Assembly (NCBI GenBank): GCA_048465415.1
Contig: DBFWLO010000024.1
Location: 119,942 to 183,941 of the forward strand
From: Scatosoma sp048465415
Lineage (GTDB): Bacteria > Bacillota > Clostridia > Christensenellales > Borkfalkiaceae
Length of the DNA: 64,000 nucleotides
Direction of reading: 5' to 3'
The notes under the pieces: model-generated
Told to the model about the DNA's origin: nothing
Databases searched by the model: none
What the model saw: the letters and a program-made list of their open reading frames with translations, nothing else
In this document: positions 40,500-48,662 of the stretch, in pieces
Layout of the letters: every line of letters starts with the position of its first letter
How positions within the stretch are numbered: the first letter of the stretch is position 1
Program-made: the position numbers and the translations under genes

Positions 40500-40868
40500 T
40501 CAGCGCGCGAAAAACAGCCACAGCCCCGCGAATAGCTGCAAACAGGCAAACGTGATCCCCACCGCCTTGCGGGGAAGTTTCCCGAGCAGCTTCGCGCCGA
40601 TCAGCCCGCCGACGGTGACGCCGACGGCGGTGGGAATGAGGACGGCGAAATTATAGATCCCTTTTATGGCGTACAGAAAGAAGGTGAGAAGGGACACGGG
40701 GAGAATGACGAGGATCGCCGTGGCGTGCGCCTGCTGCGAGGAAATCCTCGTCTTTTCGAGAAGGGGCACCGCCAGCATGCCGCCTCCGCCTCCGAATACG
40801 CTGTTCGCCGTGCCTACCGCGCAGCCCCCCGCAATGAGTTTCCAGATCTTTGCCTTGCTTTTTTCCAT
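40500..40868 (-). CDS. Half-size TauE/SafE permease, unit 1
   Basis: A 122-residue protein with four membrane helices and the repeat hallmark NSVFGGGGGMLAVPLL near residues 22-37. It is the first of the pair in transcription order and matches the N-terminal repeat of single-chain TauE/SafE. The stop and start codons of both halves are clean with good ribosome binding sites, so this looks like a stable split gene or heterodimer rather than a frameshift. Confidence 0.88.
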   Translation of the reverse strand: MEKSKAKIWKLIAGGCAVGTANSVFGGGGGMLAVPLLEKTRISSQQAHATAILVILPVSLLTFFLYAIKGIYNFAVLIPTAVGVTVGGLIGAKLLGKLPRKAVGITFACLQLFAGLWLFFAR

Positions 40869-40999
40869 GTTCTTCTCCCGACGGTATTTTTTCGGGGCGG
40901 CACGGGCGGCCGGGCCGGACGCTTCACCCCTTTACAGCGTATTTTGCGTAATTTTTTTTATTTTATAAAACTTTTTCTCTTAATTGTCACCGTAATCGC

Positions 41000-41028
41000 T
41001 TGCTTCTAAATCGATTTTATATTAAAAT
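41000..41028 (+). promoter_or_regulatory. Promoter of the large surface protein
   Basis: TTGCTT (41000-41005), 17 bp, TAAAAT (41023-41028), 60 bp before the ATG at 41088. Confidence 0.5.
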
Positions 41029-41087
41029 AGTAGAGCATACGTTTAGAGTGCTTGAAAAAGCAAAAAAACAAAACCGAAGGTGTTTAC

Positions 41088-44000
41088 ATGACAACAAGTT
41101 TCAAAAAACGCAGGAACAAGAAAATTCTTGCCCTCTGCTTATCGGCGTTTATGGTCTCGGCTGCCGCCGTTTCGTTCGCCGCCTGCGGCGATAACGATTC
41201 GAGCGTGGACGATTCCGAAGTAACGACGACGGAAAAGGATACCGCGAGGATCAGAAACGGCAGTTTCGAGTTTTTCGACGACAGCAAAGGCAAGAATGTA
41301 ATTATTACGTCTCCCGATAACTGGACGAAGTCCACCGGCACCTCCGCCGGCGGCAGCGCCGCCCTCTCCTCCAAAAAGGCGAGCGGTATCGTCGATACGT
41401 CGGAAGACGCGTGGAAACAGCTCACCACCACCTCCTCTTTCGCGCACGATACCAAAGCGGAAGCGAAAGCCAACTGGGACAAGCTCACCGTGCGCGACCG
41501 GCTGGAATTTTACAAGACCTGGGAGGAAGAGGACGACGAAAACAAACTTGCCGATCTCGATTTCTACGATAAGGACAAGCACGACTACAACGTCGACTTC
41601 GACGCCCTGCCCGATCTCGACGCCGTAAATCCCGGCACGCATTACGCGGAAGGCGACGAAGAGGCGGAGAAGAATCAGCACGTGCTCATGCTGCACAACG
41701 CCTATTCGGACAAACGCGGCACCGCGCAGAAATACACCACCGCCTCGATCACCGTGGAACCGGGCACTTCCGCGAAGTTCTCCGTTTGGGTGAAGACGCA
41801 GGATCTCACCTTCGCGGACACCGAAGGGGAAACGCAGCCCGTCAACGGCGAGCGCGGAGCATACATCGGCGTGACGCACGCCATCAACGGCACCAATCTC
41901 GACCAGATGCAGGTCAAGAACATCGACACCGAGGCGATCAATCCCCAAGGCGACGATAACGGCTGGGTGCAGTATCATTTCTATTTCAAGGGCTGTTCCT
42001 ACGCTTCGAGCAGTTTCACGGTGGTGCTCGGGCTCGGCCAGGGCGGCGGCACGGATAAATTCGAGTACGTGGACGGTTACGCCTTCTTCGACGACGTGGA
42101 GTGCTCGATCATTTCCAACGAAGACTACGACAAAGCGGTCGAAGCGGCGAATATCCCCGACAACGACGTCGTCGGCGTGTTTACGGACGCGGAAGACAAA
42201 CTCTTCCGCGCCGACAAGGATTATAAAGCCGTACGCAGCTACGCCATCGATCTCCATTCGGCGTTCGACGTCTATTCTCTGGGCGACAAGAGCCTGAAAA
42301 CGGGACTCACCGAAGAGAAGTCGGGCAATAAGACCTACGTTTCCGGAAAGCCCTCGAACGGCCAGCCGGCGGCGGGTACGGAACTCTACGGCGATCTCAA
42401 CCGGATTACGGACAACGACGTGGTCGGACTGTACTCCCTCACCCAGCTCAAAGCTAATCAGAATCAGTACGTCAAAAATATTCTCGGCAGCGATTTTGAA
42501 AAATATCCTTTCCAGAACGAAAACGTACTCATGCTTTTGAGCGCGGACGGCGCCGCGTACACCTCGACGCTGAAAGACGAGAGCGCTTTCACGCTCGCTC
42601 CCGATTCCTATCTGATGCTTTCTTTCTGGCTGAAAACCTCCGACATCAGCGGCTTTACCGGCGCAGGCGTCACGCTGCACGAGACGGAGGGCACCAACGA
42701 GAATTCGCTCTCCTCGCTCGACACCACGTCCATCACGACGGTAGACATCGACGGCAAGGACGGCGAGACGATCGAGGACATCTACGACGGCTGGCAGCAG
42801 TGTTTCTTCTTCGTGCAAAACACGACGGAGACGGAAAAGAGCTTCTATCTCACCTTCTCCTACGGCCCCACGACCATCGTCGGCACCAACAATTCGAGTT
42901 ATTACGCGGGCTATGCGGCCTTCGCCAACTTCGAGACGATGACGATGACGGAAAAGCAGTTCAAGTACGCCGCGACGGGCACCTACGCAAAATCGGTATC
43001 CCTCACCGGCGAAGAGCTTACCTCCGCTTCCGAAGCGGGCTTCGACACTCCTTCCACCATTCCCGACAAGCAGATCGAGGAAGGCCTCGCGATCCCCAAG
43101 AATTATAAGGGCGTGAACGGCGGCAGCGGCTATGTGGTCGCGGGCGGCGAGGACAAGGAAGTCAACGGCTACGAATATGCCGGCCTTATCAATAAAAAAT
43201 ACGCGGACAACTATTTCGCGGCCGCGACGGACGAAAATTACTGGCTCCACAAACTTGCGGATTCCATGAATCTCGTCCTCGACGAAAAGACCTGGTGGAA
43301 CGATATCTTCGGCACGGCGACGCAGCCCCTCCTTATTTATAACGACGAGACGAAGTCCTACGGCTACATCGGTTCCTCGCAGACGATTTCGGGCAGTTCC
43401 TACGCCACCGTTTCCGTCAAGGTAAAAGTGAGCGCGGGCGCGAAGGCTTATATCTATCTCATCGATACGACCGAATCCGAATACGACAAGACGCTTTCGA
43501 TCACGACGCCCAAATACACCTACTGGTACGACGACGAAGGCAACGTCTGCGCGAAGGATCCCTCGGACAAGAAATTCAACAAAAAGACGGACGTCGCGTT
43601 CTATCTCAACGACGAGAACGGACTGTACGAAGTCAATAAGAATTGGAGCGGATACACGGCCGAAATGGCGGGCAAGTACTACGCCAATCTCTCCAACTAC
43701 GAAAAGGACGAAGATACGCAGAATCTGCTCGTCAAGGACGGCGGCGTCTCCTATAACTACGACAAGTCCGTGATCAAGAACGAAGGCAACGACGGCATCG
43801 CCTTCTATTACAACGGCGGCAAGTATTACGCCTATAAAAACCATACCGTCGAAGTCACCGATCTTGCGAGCGTCGCCGCGCTTACGCCGCGCTACAAGAA
43901 CGCCGACGGCACGAGCAAAGATTTGATGATGACCGTCGGGGATACGAAGGGCGAATGGGTAACCTGCACTTTCTATATCCATACGGGCAACGCGGAAAAG

Positions 44001-44729
44001 AAATATCGTCTCGAAGTGTGGGACGGCGACCGCGAAGGCACCGAAGCGAACAAGAGCGCGGCGGGAAGCCACGTCATCTTCGACGCGAACGCCCTCGATT
44101 CCGTGGATTCCAAGTACGCCGATCTCGTCAACGAGACGGTGGACATGATCAAGGAAAAGAACAACTGGACGACAGACGAAGAATTTAAGGAAAATTACGA
44201 CGACGCGATCTATTACGCCTACTCCTTCTTCGACAGTCCTTCCTTCCTCAGATACGATTCGACTCTGGATAAGGACGAAGTGGGCAACTCCTATACGAGC
44301 TACAAGACCTCTTCCCATGCCGAAGGCGTCGCCTATCTCTACTACGAAGACTTCGCGACGGCGTCGGACAATCCTCTCTATACGATGTTTGTCGATTACA
44401 GCTATACCGAAGTGACCGTTACGGCCGACTCCTCGGACAGCGGAGACAACGACGACAATCAAGAAGAGAATGAAAACGACACCAATATGTGGCTGTTCGT
44501 CAGCTCGCTGGTCATCGCCATCGCTCTGATCGTCGCGGTAGTCGGGCTTTTGATCCAGAAACTCGTCAAGAAAGCGCATCTCAAAAAGGCGCGCTCGAAC
44601 GCGGGCAGCGTTTCCTCTGTGAACGCCGCGAAGCGCCGTTATACGAAGAAGACCGCCGCGGACGTAAAGAAGGACGCTCCCGCCAAGAAGGAAGCGCCTA
44701 AGGACGACAACGATCCTTACAACGACTAA
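41088..44729 (+). CDS. Giant surface protein with lipobox and C-terminal membrane anchor
   Basis: A 1213-residue exported protein. A basic n-region (KKRRNKK) and hydrophobic core lead to the lipobox FAAC, so Cys33 would be lipidated. The body has at least three related beta-rich modules, each with a strand of the type AKFSVWVKTQDL (near 231), YLMLSFWLKTSDIS (near 515) and YATVSVKVKVSAG (near 790). These resemble jelly-roll carbohydrate-binding-like domains but show no clear catalytic motif. Residues near 1130-1145 are an acidic stalk, then comes one helix (LFVSSLVIAIALIVAVVGLLI) and a Lys/Ala-rich cytoplasmic tail. Alternatively the first site is cut by signal peptidase I. Function is unknown; likely glycan binding or adhesion. 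Confidence 0.75.
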   Translation: MTTSFKKRRNKKILALCLSAFMVSAAAVSFAACGDNDSSVDDSEVTTTEKDTARIRNGSFEFFDDSKGKNVIITSPDNWTKSTGTSAGGSAALSSKKASGIVDTSEDAWKQLTTTSSFAHDTKAEAKANWDKLTVRDRLEFYKTWEEEDDENKLADLDFYDKDKHDYNVDFDALPDLDAVNPGTHYAEGDEEAEKNQHVLMLHNAYSDKRGTAQKYTTASITVEPGTSAKFSVWVKTQDLTFADTEGETQPVNGERGAYIGVTHAINGTNLDQMQVKNIDTEAINPQGDDNGWVQYHFYFKGCSYASSSFTVVLGLGQGGGTDKFEYVDGYAFFDDVECSIISNEDYDKAVEAANIPDNDVVGVFTDAEDKLFRADKDYKAVRSYAIDLHSAFDVYSLGDKSLKTGLTEEKSGNKTYVSGKPSNGQPAAGTELYGDLNRITDNDVVGLYSLTQLKANQNQYVKNILGSDFEKYPFQNENVLMLLSADGAAYTSTLKDESAFTLAPDSYLMLSFWLKTSDISGFTGAGVTLHETEGTNENSLSSLDTTSITTVDIDGKDGETIEDIYDGWQQCFFFVQNTTETEKSFYLTFSYGPTTIVGTNNSSYYAGYAAFANFETMTMTEKQFKYAATGTYAKSVSLTGEELTSASEAGFDTPSTIPDKQIEEGLAIPKNYKGVNGGSGYVVAGGEDKEVNGYEYAGLINKKYADNYFAAATDENYWLHKLADSMNLVLDEKTWWNDIFGTATQPLLIYNDETKSYGYIGSSQTISGSSYATVSVKVKVSAGAKAYIYLIDTTESEYDKTLSITTPKYTYWYDDEGNVCAKDPSDKKFNKKTDVAFYLNDENGLYEVNKNWSGYTAEMAGKYYANLSNYEKDEDTQNLLVKDGGVSYNYDKSVIKNEGNDGIAFYYNGGKYYAYKNHTVEVTDLASVAALTPRYKNADGTSKDLMMTVGDTKGEWVTCTFYIHTGNAEKKYRLEVWDGDREGTEANKSAAGSHVIFDANALDSVDSKYADLVNETVDMIKEKNNWTTDEEFKENYDDAIYYAYSFFDSPSFLRYDSTLDKDEVGNSYTSYKTSSHAEGVAYLYYEDFATASDNPLYTMFVDYSYTEVTVTADSSDSGDNDDNQEENENDTNMWLFVSSLVIAIALIVAVVGLLIQKLVKKAHLKKARSNAGSVSSVNAAKRRYTKKTAADVKKDAPAKKEAPKDDNDPYND

Positions 44730-44784
44730 TCTTCGTAAGGTTTCAGAATCGGTCTGAAAAAATTTCAAGCGCATGCAAACACCA

Positions 44785-44824
44785 AGCCCCCCGCTTCTCC
44801 ATGGAAGCGGGGGGCGTTGTTTTA
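44785..44824. terminator. Terminator after the surface protein gene
   Basis: A 12-bp perfect stem GCCCCCCGCTTC (44786-44797) with GAAGCGGGGGGC (44804-44815), then GTTGTTTT. It lies between convergent genes. Confidence 0.85.
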
Positions 44825-44854
44825 TCGTTTTGAATTTTGTTTGCCGGTTCTCGT

Positions 44855-46180
44855 TCAGGGCGCGGCGTATCTTCTGAGCGCTTTGGGAATATGATTCTTG
44901 ATCGCGCCGTTCACCGCTTTCCCCCAGCCGATCGGGTAATCCTCCACGCAGACGAGAAGCCAGCCGTTTTTTACGCCCTCCGCCTCTATCGTTTCCCCGC
45001 GCAGGAATTTCTCCGTGCGCGCGTCTTCTAAGGAAAGCCGCAAAATGTCAGCGCACTCTTCGGCGTTCAGAGACATGGCGAGGGAATGAGAAGGCTCGAA
45101 CCGCCCGTTTTTCACCTCGCCCAATCGCACGCCCGCGCGCAGAACGCGCAGGTCTTTCCAGTCGAACACGCCTTCGGGGAGCGCGTACAGCAGTCCCCTC
45201 GCCTCGTGTAACCGGCCCGGTTCCCCGTTCTTTGCGCCTCCTTGCAAAGTTTCCTTTGCAAATTCCCGCCAAAGCCTTTCGCTTTCTTTTAAGATGTGAG
45301 GACGAAGGTCGCGGACTTCGTTCGATCCGCCCTCCGTTTTCTCGAACAGAGCCGCGAAGTGCCCTTCCCCGTCCGCCCGGTGCGGATAAATTTTTTTCAT
45401 TTCCAAAAGCCGCATTTGCGCATGGGCGGCGAGGTAATCCTCCACCTGCCCTTCGTCCTCCGCGACGGAAAAGGTGCACGTGGAATAGAGAAGCCGGCCG
45501 CCCGCTTTGAGGAGTTTCGTCGCTTCGGACAAAATCTCTTTCTGCCGTGCGGCGCACTTTGCGACGTTCTCTTCGCTCCACTCGCCGAGCGCTTCCTTCG
45601 CGTTCTTGCGGAACATACCCTCGCCCGAACAGGGCGCGTCGACGAGGATTTTATCGAAATATTCCCCGAAAAATCCAGCCAGCTTCGCCGGCGGTTCGGA
45701 AAGCACGACCGCGTTTTTAACGCCCAGCCGTTCCGCGTTTCCCGATAAAATCTGCGCGCGGGAAAAGACCGGCTCGTTGAGGACGAGAATCCCCTCGCCC
45801 CGCATCGCCGCCGCCAGCTGCGTGCCCTTGCCGCCGGGCGCCGCGCAAAGATCGAGCACCTTCTCTCCCGGCCGCGCGTCTAAAAGGGGCGCCGCGCACA
45901 TCGCCGAGGGTTCCTGCGAATAGTAAAGCCCCGCGAAATGATAGGGGTGCGCGCCGATCTTTTCCTCGGTTACGTAAAACCCGTTCTCTTCCCAGGCGAC
46001 CGGCCGCAGGGCGTACGGTGAAATTTTCAGAAACTCTTCCCGCGTACATTTGAGGGAATTGACGCGCAAGCCTTTGAACGGCGCGCGCTCCCCGCCGTAG
46101 ACGGCAAAAAAAGCCTCCCGCTCTTCGGCGGGAAGCTGCTTTTTCATATTTTCGATAAATGCGGGCGGTAAAACGGCCAT
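44855..46180 (-). CDS. RsmF/NOL1-type 16S rRNA m5C methyltransferase
   Basis: A 441-residue RsmB/RsmF-family enzyme. SAM loop VLDLCAAPGGKGTQL (about 107-121), VDAPCSGEGMF with one catalytic cysteine, and LLYSTCTFSV with the second (TC motif). The C-terminal 150 residues form the PUA-like RsmF tail (EGVKNGWLLVCVEDYPIGWGK). It should methylate C5 of one or more 16S rRNA cytosines. It follows the exonuclease gene by 23 bp. Confidence 0.93.
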   Translation of the reverse strand: MAVLPPAFIENMKKQLPAEEREAFFAVYGGERAPFKGLRVNSLKCTREEFLKISPYALRPVAWEENGFYVTEEKIGAHPYHFAGLYYSQEPSAMCAAPLLDARPGEKVLDLCAAPGGKGTQLAAAMRGEGILVLNEPVFSRAQILSGNAERLGVKNAVVLSEPPAKLAGFFGEYFDKILVDAPCSGEGMFRKNAKEALGEWSEENVAKCAARQKEILSEATKLLKAGGRLLYSTCTFSVAEDEGQVEDYLAAHAQMRLLEMKKIYPHRADGEGHFAALFEKTEGGSNEVRDLRPHILKESERLWREFAKETLQGGAKNGEPGRLHEARGLLYALPEGVFDWKDLRVLRAGVRLGEVKNGRFEPSHSLAMSLNAEECADILRLSLEDARTEKFLRGETIEAEGVKNGWLLVCVEDYPIGWGKAVNGAIKNHIPKALRRYAAP

Positions 46181-46203
46181 TTTTTATTCTCCCAGCGTTC
46201 AGC

Positions 46204-47175
46204 TCAACCCTGTACGGGTGTTTTTTCCAGAAACGCGGCAAATTCGCCGTCCGTTAACAGCCGCGCTTTCTTCGCCGCAGCCGATTTGAGCCGCGGCCCG
46301 CTTTCGCCTTCGCGGTAAATATAATAATCGCATTCCTCGGCGCGGAAACTGTAAAATCCGCCCTCGGCGAACAGTGACGACAACAGCGGTTTGCTGACTT
46401 CGAGCGTCTCCTCCAAAGGATGGGAGAAACAGACCGTCTTGTTTTTCAGTACGCCTTCCTTTTTGCGCCGGCGCTTTTCCCGGTCCGCGAAATTATGAAA
46501 TTCCACGCGTGCCTGTTCCCGCGCCTCTTTGCGCCGGACGACCTCCGCGCAGTACGCCGCGTGCGCCTCGGACGTGTTCTGCCGCACTTCGTAATCCTCG
46601 ATGCGTCCGGGACGGATCTGGTAACGATCCAGCAGTTCCCTGAAATTCACGCCCTCTTCTCTGCACATCGCTTCCGCGACCTTCATCGTCGCGTACGCGT
46701 CGTCCGCCGCGCGGTGGGGCGTAAATTCCACGCCGAGCGCGTCGGCGATCGTCCCTAAACCGAACTGGCGGTTGAAAACCCCGATCCGGTTCATATAGAC
46801 GAACTGCGTATCCGCGAAATCGAAACGAAAAGAACGCAGGGAAAAGCGCTTGCTTTCGAGATTGAGGTACTTCACGTCGTTCATCGTGGCGTGCCCCGCC
46901 ACCAGCGTGTTTTCGTCCTCTAAAAGCGCGTAGATGCGCGGCGCGAGCTCGGGAAAGGTGGGATAGTTCTTAAACTCCTTGTATTCGTAAGGCAGAACCA
47001 GCCCCTGCGTGCCCTTGCGGTCGGTGAGGTGAAATCCGCCCTGCGGATTGACGAGAATGTCTTCCTTTTCCAAAATATGAAATTGTTCGTCCGTGAGACA
47101 ATACCCGAACGCGCAGATCTTCGCCGTATTCTTGAATACGCTGGCGCACTCGATGTCGAAAAATAAATACTTCAT
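46204..47175 (-). CDS. DEDDh 3'-5' exonuclease with BRCT-like C-terminus
   Basis: A 323-residue protein. Residues 1-180 are a DnaQ-like exonuclease: FFDIE with Asp7 and Glu9, AGHATMND in motif II, and PHRAADDAYAT as motif III with His and Asp. Residues about 240-323 (KNKTVCFSHPLEETLEVSKPLL...) look like a BRCT-type domain. A basic linker (REKRRRKKEG) joins them. The family trims DNA or RNA 3' ends; its in vivo substrate is unknown. It is transcribed after serS. Confidence 0.85.
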   Translation of the reverse strand: MKYLFFDIECASVFKNTAKICAFGYCLTDEQFHILEKEDILVNPQGGFHLTDRKGTQGLVLPYEYKEFKNYPTFPELAPRIYALLEDENTLVAGHATMNDVKYLNLESKRFSLRSFRFDFADTQFVYMNRIGVFNRQFGLGTIADALGVEFTPHRAADDAYATMKVAEAMCREEGVNFRELLDRYQIRPGRIEDYEVRQNTSEAHAAYCAEVVRRKEAREQARVEFHNFADREKRRRKKEGVLKNKTVCFSHPLEETLEVSKPLLSSLFAEGGFYSFRAEECDYYIYREGESGPRLKSAAAKKARLLTDGEFAAFLEKTPVQG

Positions 47176-47212
47176 GCCTGCTTCCTGTCGTCGCTGCGGA
47201 GAGTTTCCTGCC

Positions 47213-48502
47213 TTATTTCGTGGGAACGATCGCTTCTTTGCCGCCCATGTACGGCCGGAGCGGGACGGGAATCGTCACGCTGCCGTCCGCTTGCAGATGA
47301 TTCTCCAAAAACGCGATCAGCATGCGCGGAGGCGCCACCACGGTATTGTTGAGCGTGTGCGCGAGCTTGGTTTTTCCGTCCCCGTCCTTATAGCGGATCG
47401 AGAGCCGTCTCGCCTGCGCGTCGGTGAGATTCGAGCAGGAACCCACTTCAAAATATTTCTTCTGCCTCGGACTCCACGCTTCGACATCGCAGCTTTTATA
47501 TTTGAGATCGGCAAGATCGCCCGAACAGCAGCCGAGCTGGCGCACCGGGATCTCCATCGACCGGAACAGCTCCACCGTGTAATTCCAGAGCTTTTCATAC
47601 CACATATCGCTCTCTTCGGGCTTGCAGACGACGATCATTTCCTGTTTTTCAAACTGGTGAATCCGATAGATGCCCCTCTCCTCGATGCCGTGCGCGCCCT
47701 TTTCCTTGCGGAAACAGGGAGAATAGCTCGTCAGCGTCAGCGGGAGTTTCGCCCCGTCGAGAATCTGCCCCATAAACCGGCCGATCATTGAATGTTCGGA
47801 CGTACCGATCAGGTACAGATCCTCCCCTTCGATCTTATACATCATATTTTCCATTTCGTCGAAGCTCATCACGCCCGAAACGACGTCGCCGTGGATCATG
47901 TAAGGCGGGATCACGTAAGTGAAGCCTTTCTCGATCATGAAATCGCGCGCGTAAGTCAATACTGCGGAATGGAGCCGGGCGATATCGCCCGTGAGATAAT
48001 AAAATCCCTGGCCGGAGGTTCTGCGCGCGGAATCGACGTCGATTCCGTCCAGTTTTTCCAAAATATCGAGATGATACGGGATATCGAACGCGGGTACCAG
48101 GGGTTCGCCGAAGCGTTGAAGCTCGACGTTTTCCGAATCGTCTTTGCCGATCGGTACGTCGGGCGCGATGATATTGGGAATCGCCATCATGTCCTTTTTC
48201 AGCTTCTCTTCGATCCCGGCGGATTCCGCCTCGATAGCGGCGAGACGCGCGGCGCCGGCCGCTACCTGCGCTTTGACCTTTTCCGCCTCGTCTTTCTGCC
48301 CCTGCTTCATCAGCATGCCCACCTGCTTGGAAAGAGAGTTTCTCGCGGCGCGCAAACCATCGCCCTCGGCGATCAGCGCGCGGCGCTTAGAATCTAGCTC
48401 GACGATTTCGTCCACGAGCGGGAGCTTTTTGTCCTGAAATTTCTTTTTGATGTTCTCCCTGACCAAATCGGGATTGTTTCTGATGAGATTGATGTCGATC
48501 AT
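47213..48502 (-). CDS. serS: Seryl-tRNA synthetase
   Basis: A 429-residue class II synthetase. The N-terminal coiled-coil arm (residues 1-105) starts MIDINLIRNNPDLV. Motif 2 is the YSPCFRKEKGAHGIEERGIYRIHQFEKQE region, and motif 3 is NNTVVAPPRMLIAFLENHLQADGS. It charges tRNA-Ser with serine. It has its own consensus-like promoter. Confidence 0.98.
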   Translation of the reverse strand: MIDINLIRNNPDLVRENIKKKFQDKKLPLVDEIVELDSKRRALIAEGDGLRAARNSLSKQVGMLMKQGQKDEAEKVKAQVAAGAARLAAIEAESAGIEEKLKKDMMAIPNIIAPDVPIGKDDSENVELQRFGEPLVPAFDIPYHLDILEKLDGIDVDSARRTSGQGFYYLTGDIARLHSAVLTYARDFMIEKGFTYVIPPYMIHGDVVSGVMSFDEMENMMYKIEGEDLYLIGTSEHSMIGRFMGQILDGAKLPLTLTSYSPCFRKEKGAHGIEERGIYRIHQFEKQEMIVVCKPEESDMWYEKLWNYTVELFRSMEIPVRQLGCCSGDLADLKYKSCDVEAWSPRQKKYFEVGSCSNLTDAQARRLSIRYKDGDGKTKLAHTLNNTVVAPPRMLIAFLENHLQADGSVTIPVPLRPYMGGKEAIVPTK

Positions 48503-48531
48503 AAAAGTATTTACCTCCGAACTATGTCCCC

Positions 48532-48560
48532 ATTATACTACTTTCGGGCATTAAAAGCAA
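48532..48560 (-). promoter_or_regulatory. Promoter of serS
   Basis: On the minus strand: TTGCTT (48555-48560), 17 bp, TATAAT (48532-48537), about 30 bp before the start codon. No T-box leader is present. Confidence 0.6.
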
Positions 48561-48598
48561 TTAAATAAAATGAACCCGCCGTAATTTCCTCAAAAAAC

Positions 48599-48627
48599 TT
48601 GTATTTTACGCCCGCTTATGGTATAAT
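48599..48627 (+). promoter_or_regulatory. Promoter of the P-type ATPase
   Basis: TTGTAT (48599-48604), 17 bp, TATAAT (48622-48627), 36 bp before the ATG. Confidence 0.6.
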
Positions 48628-48662
48628 GAGAACAGAAACTTCCATTTTGGAGTCCGAGGGCA

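Noticed and set aside
41139..44774. A 1211-codon open frame antisense to the large surface protein
   Set aside because: Composition is Val/Arg/Gly mirror sequence with no domain pattern; the plus strand has signal peptide, lipobox, promoter and terminator.
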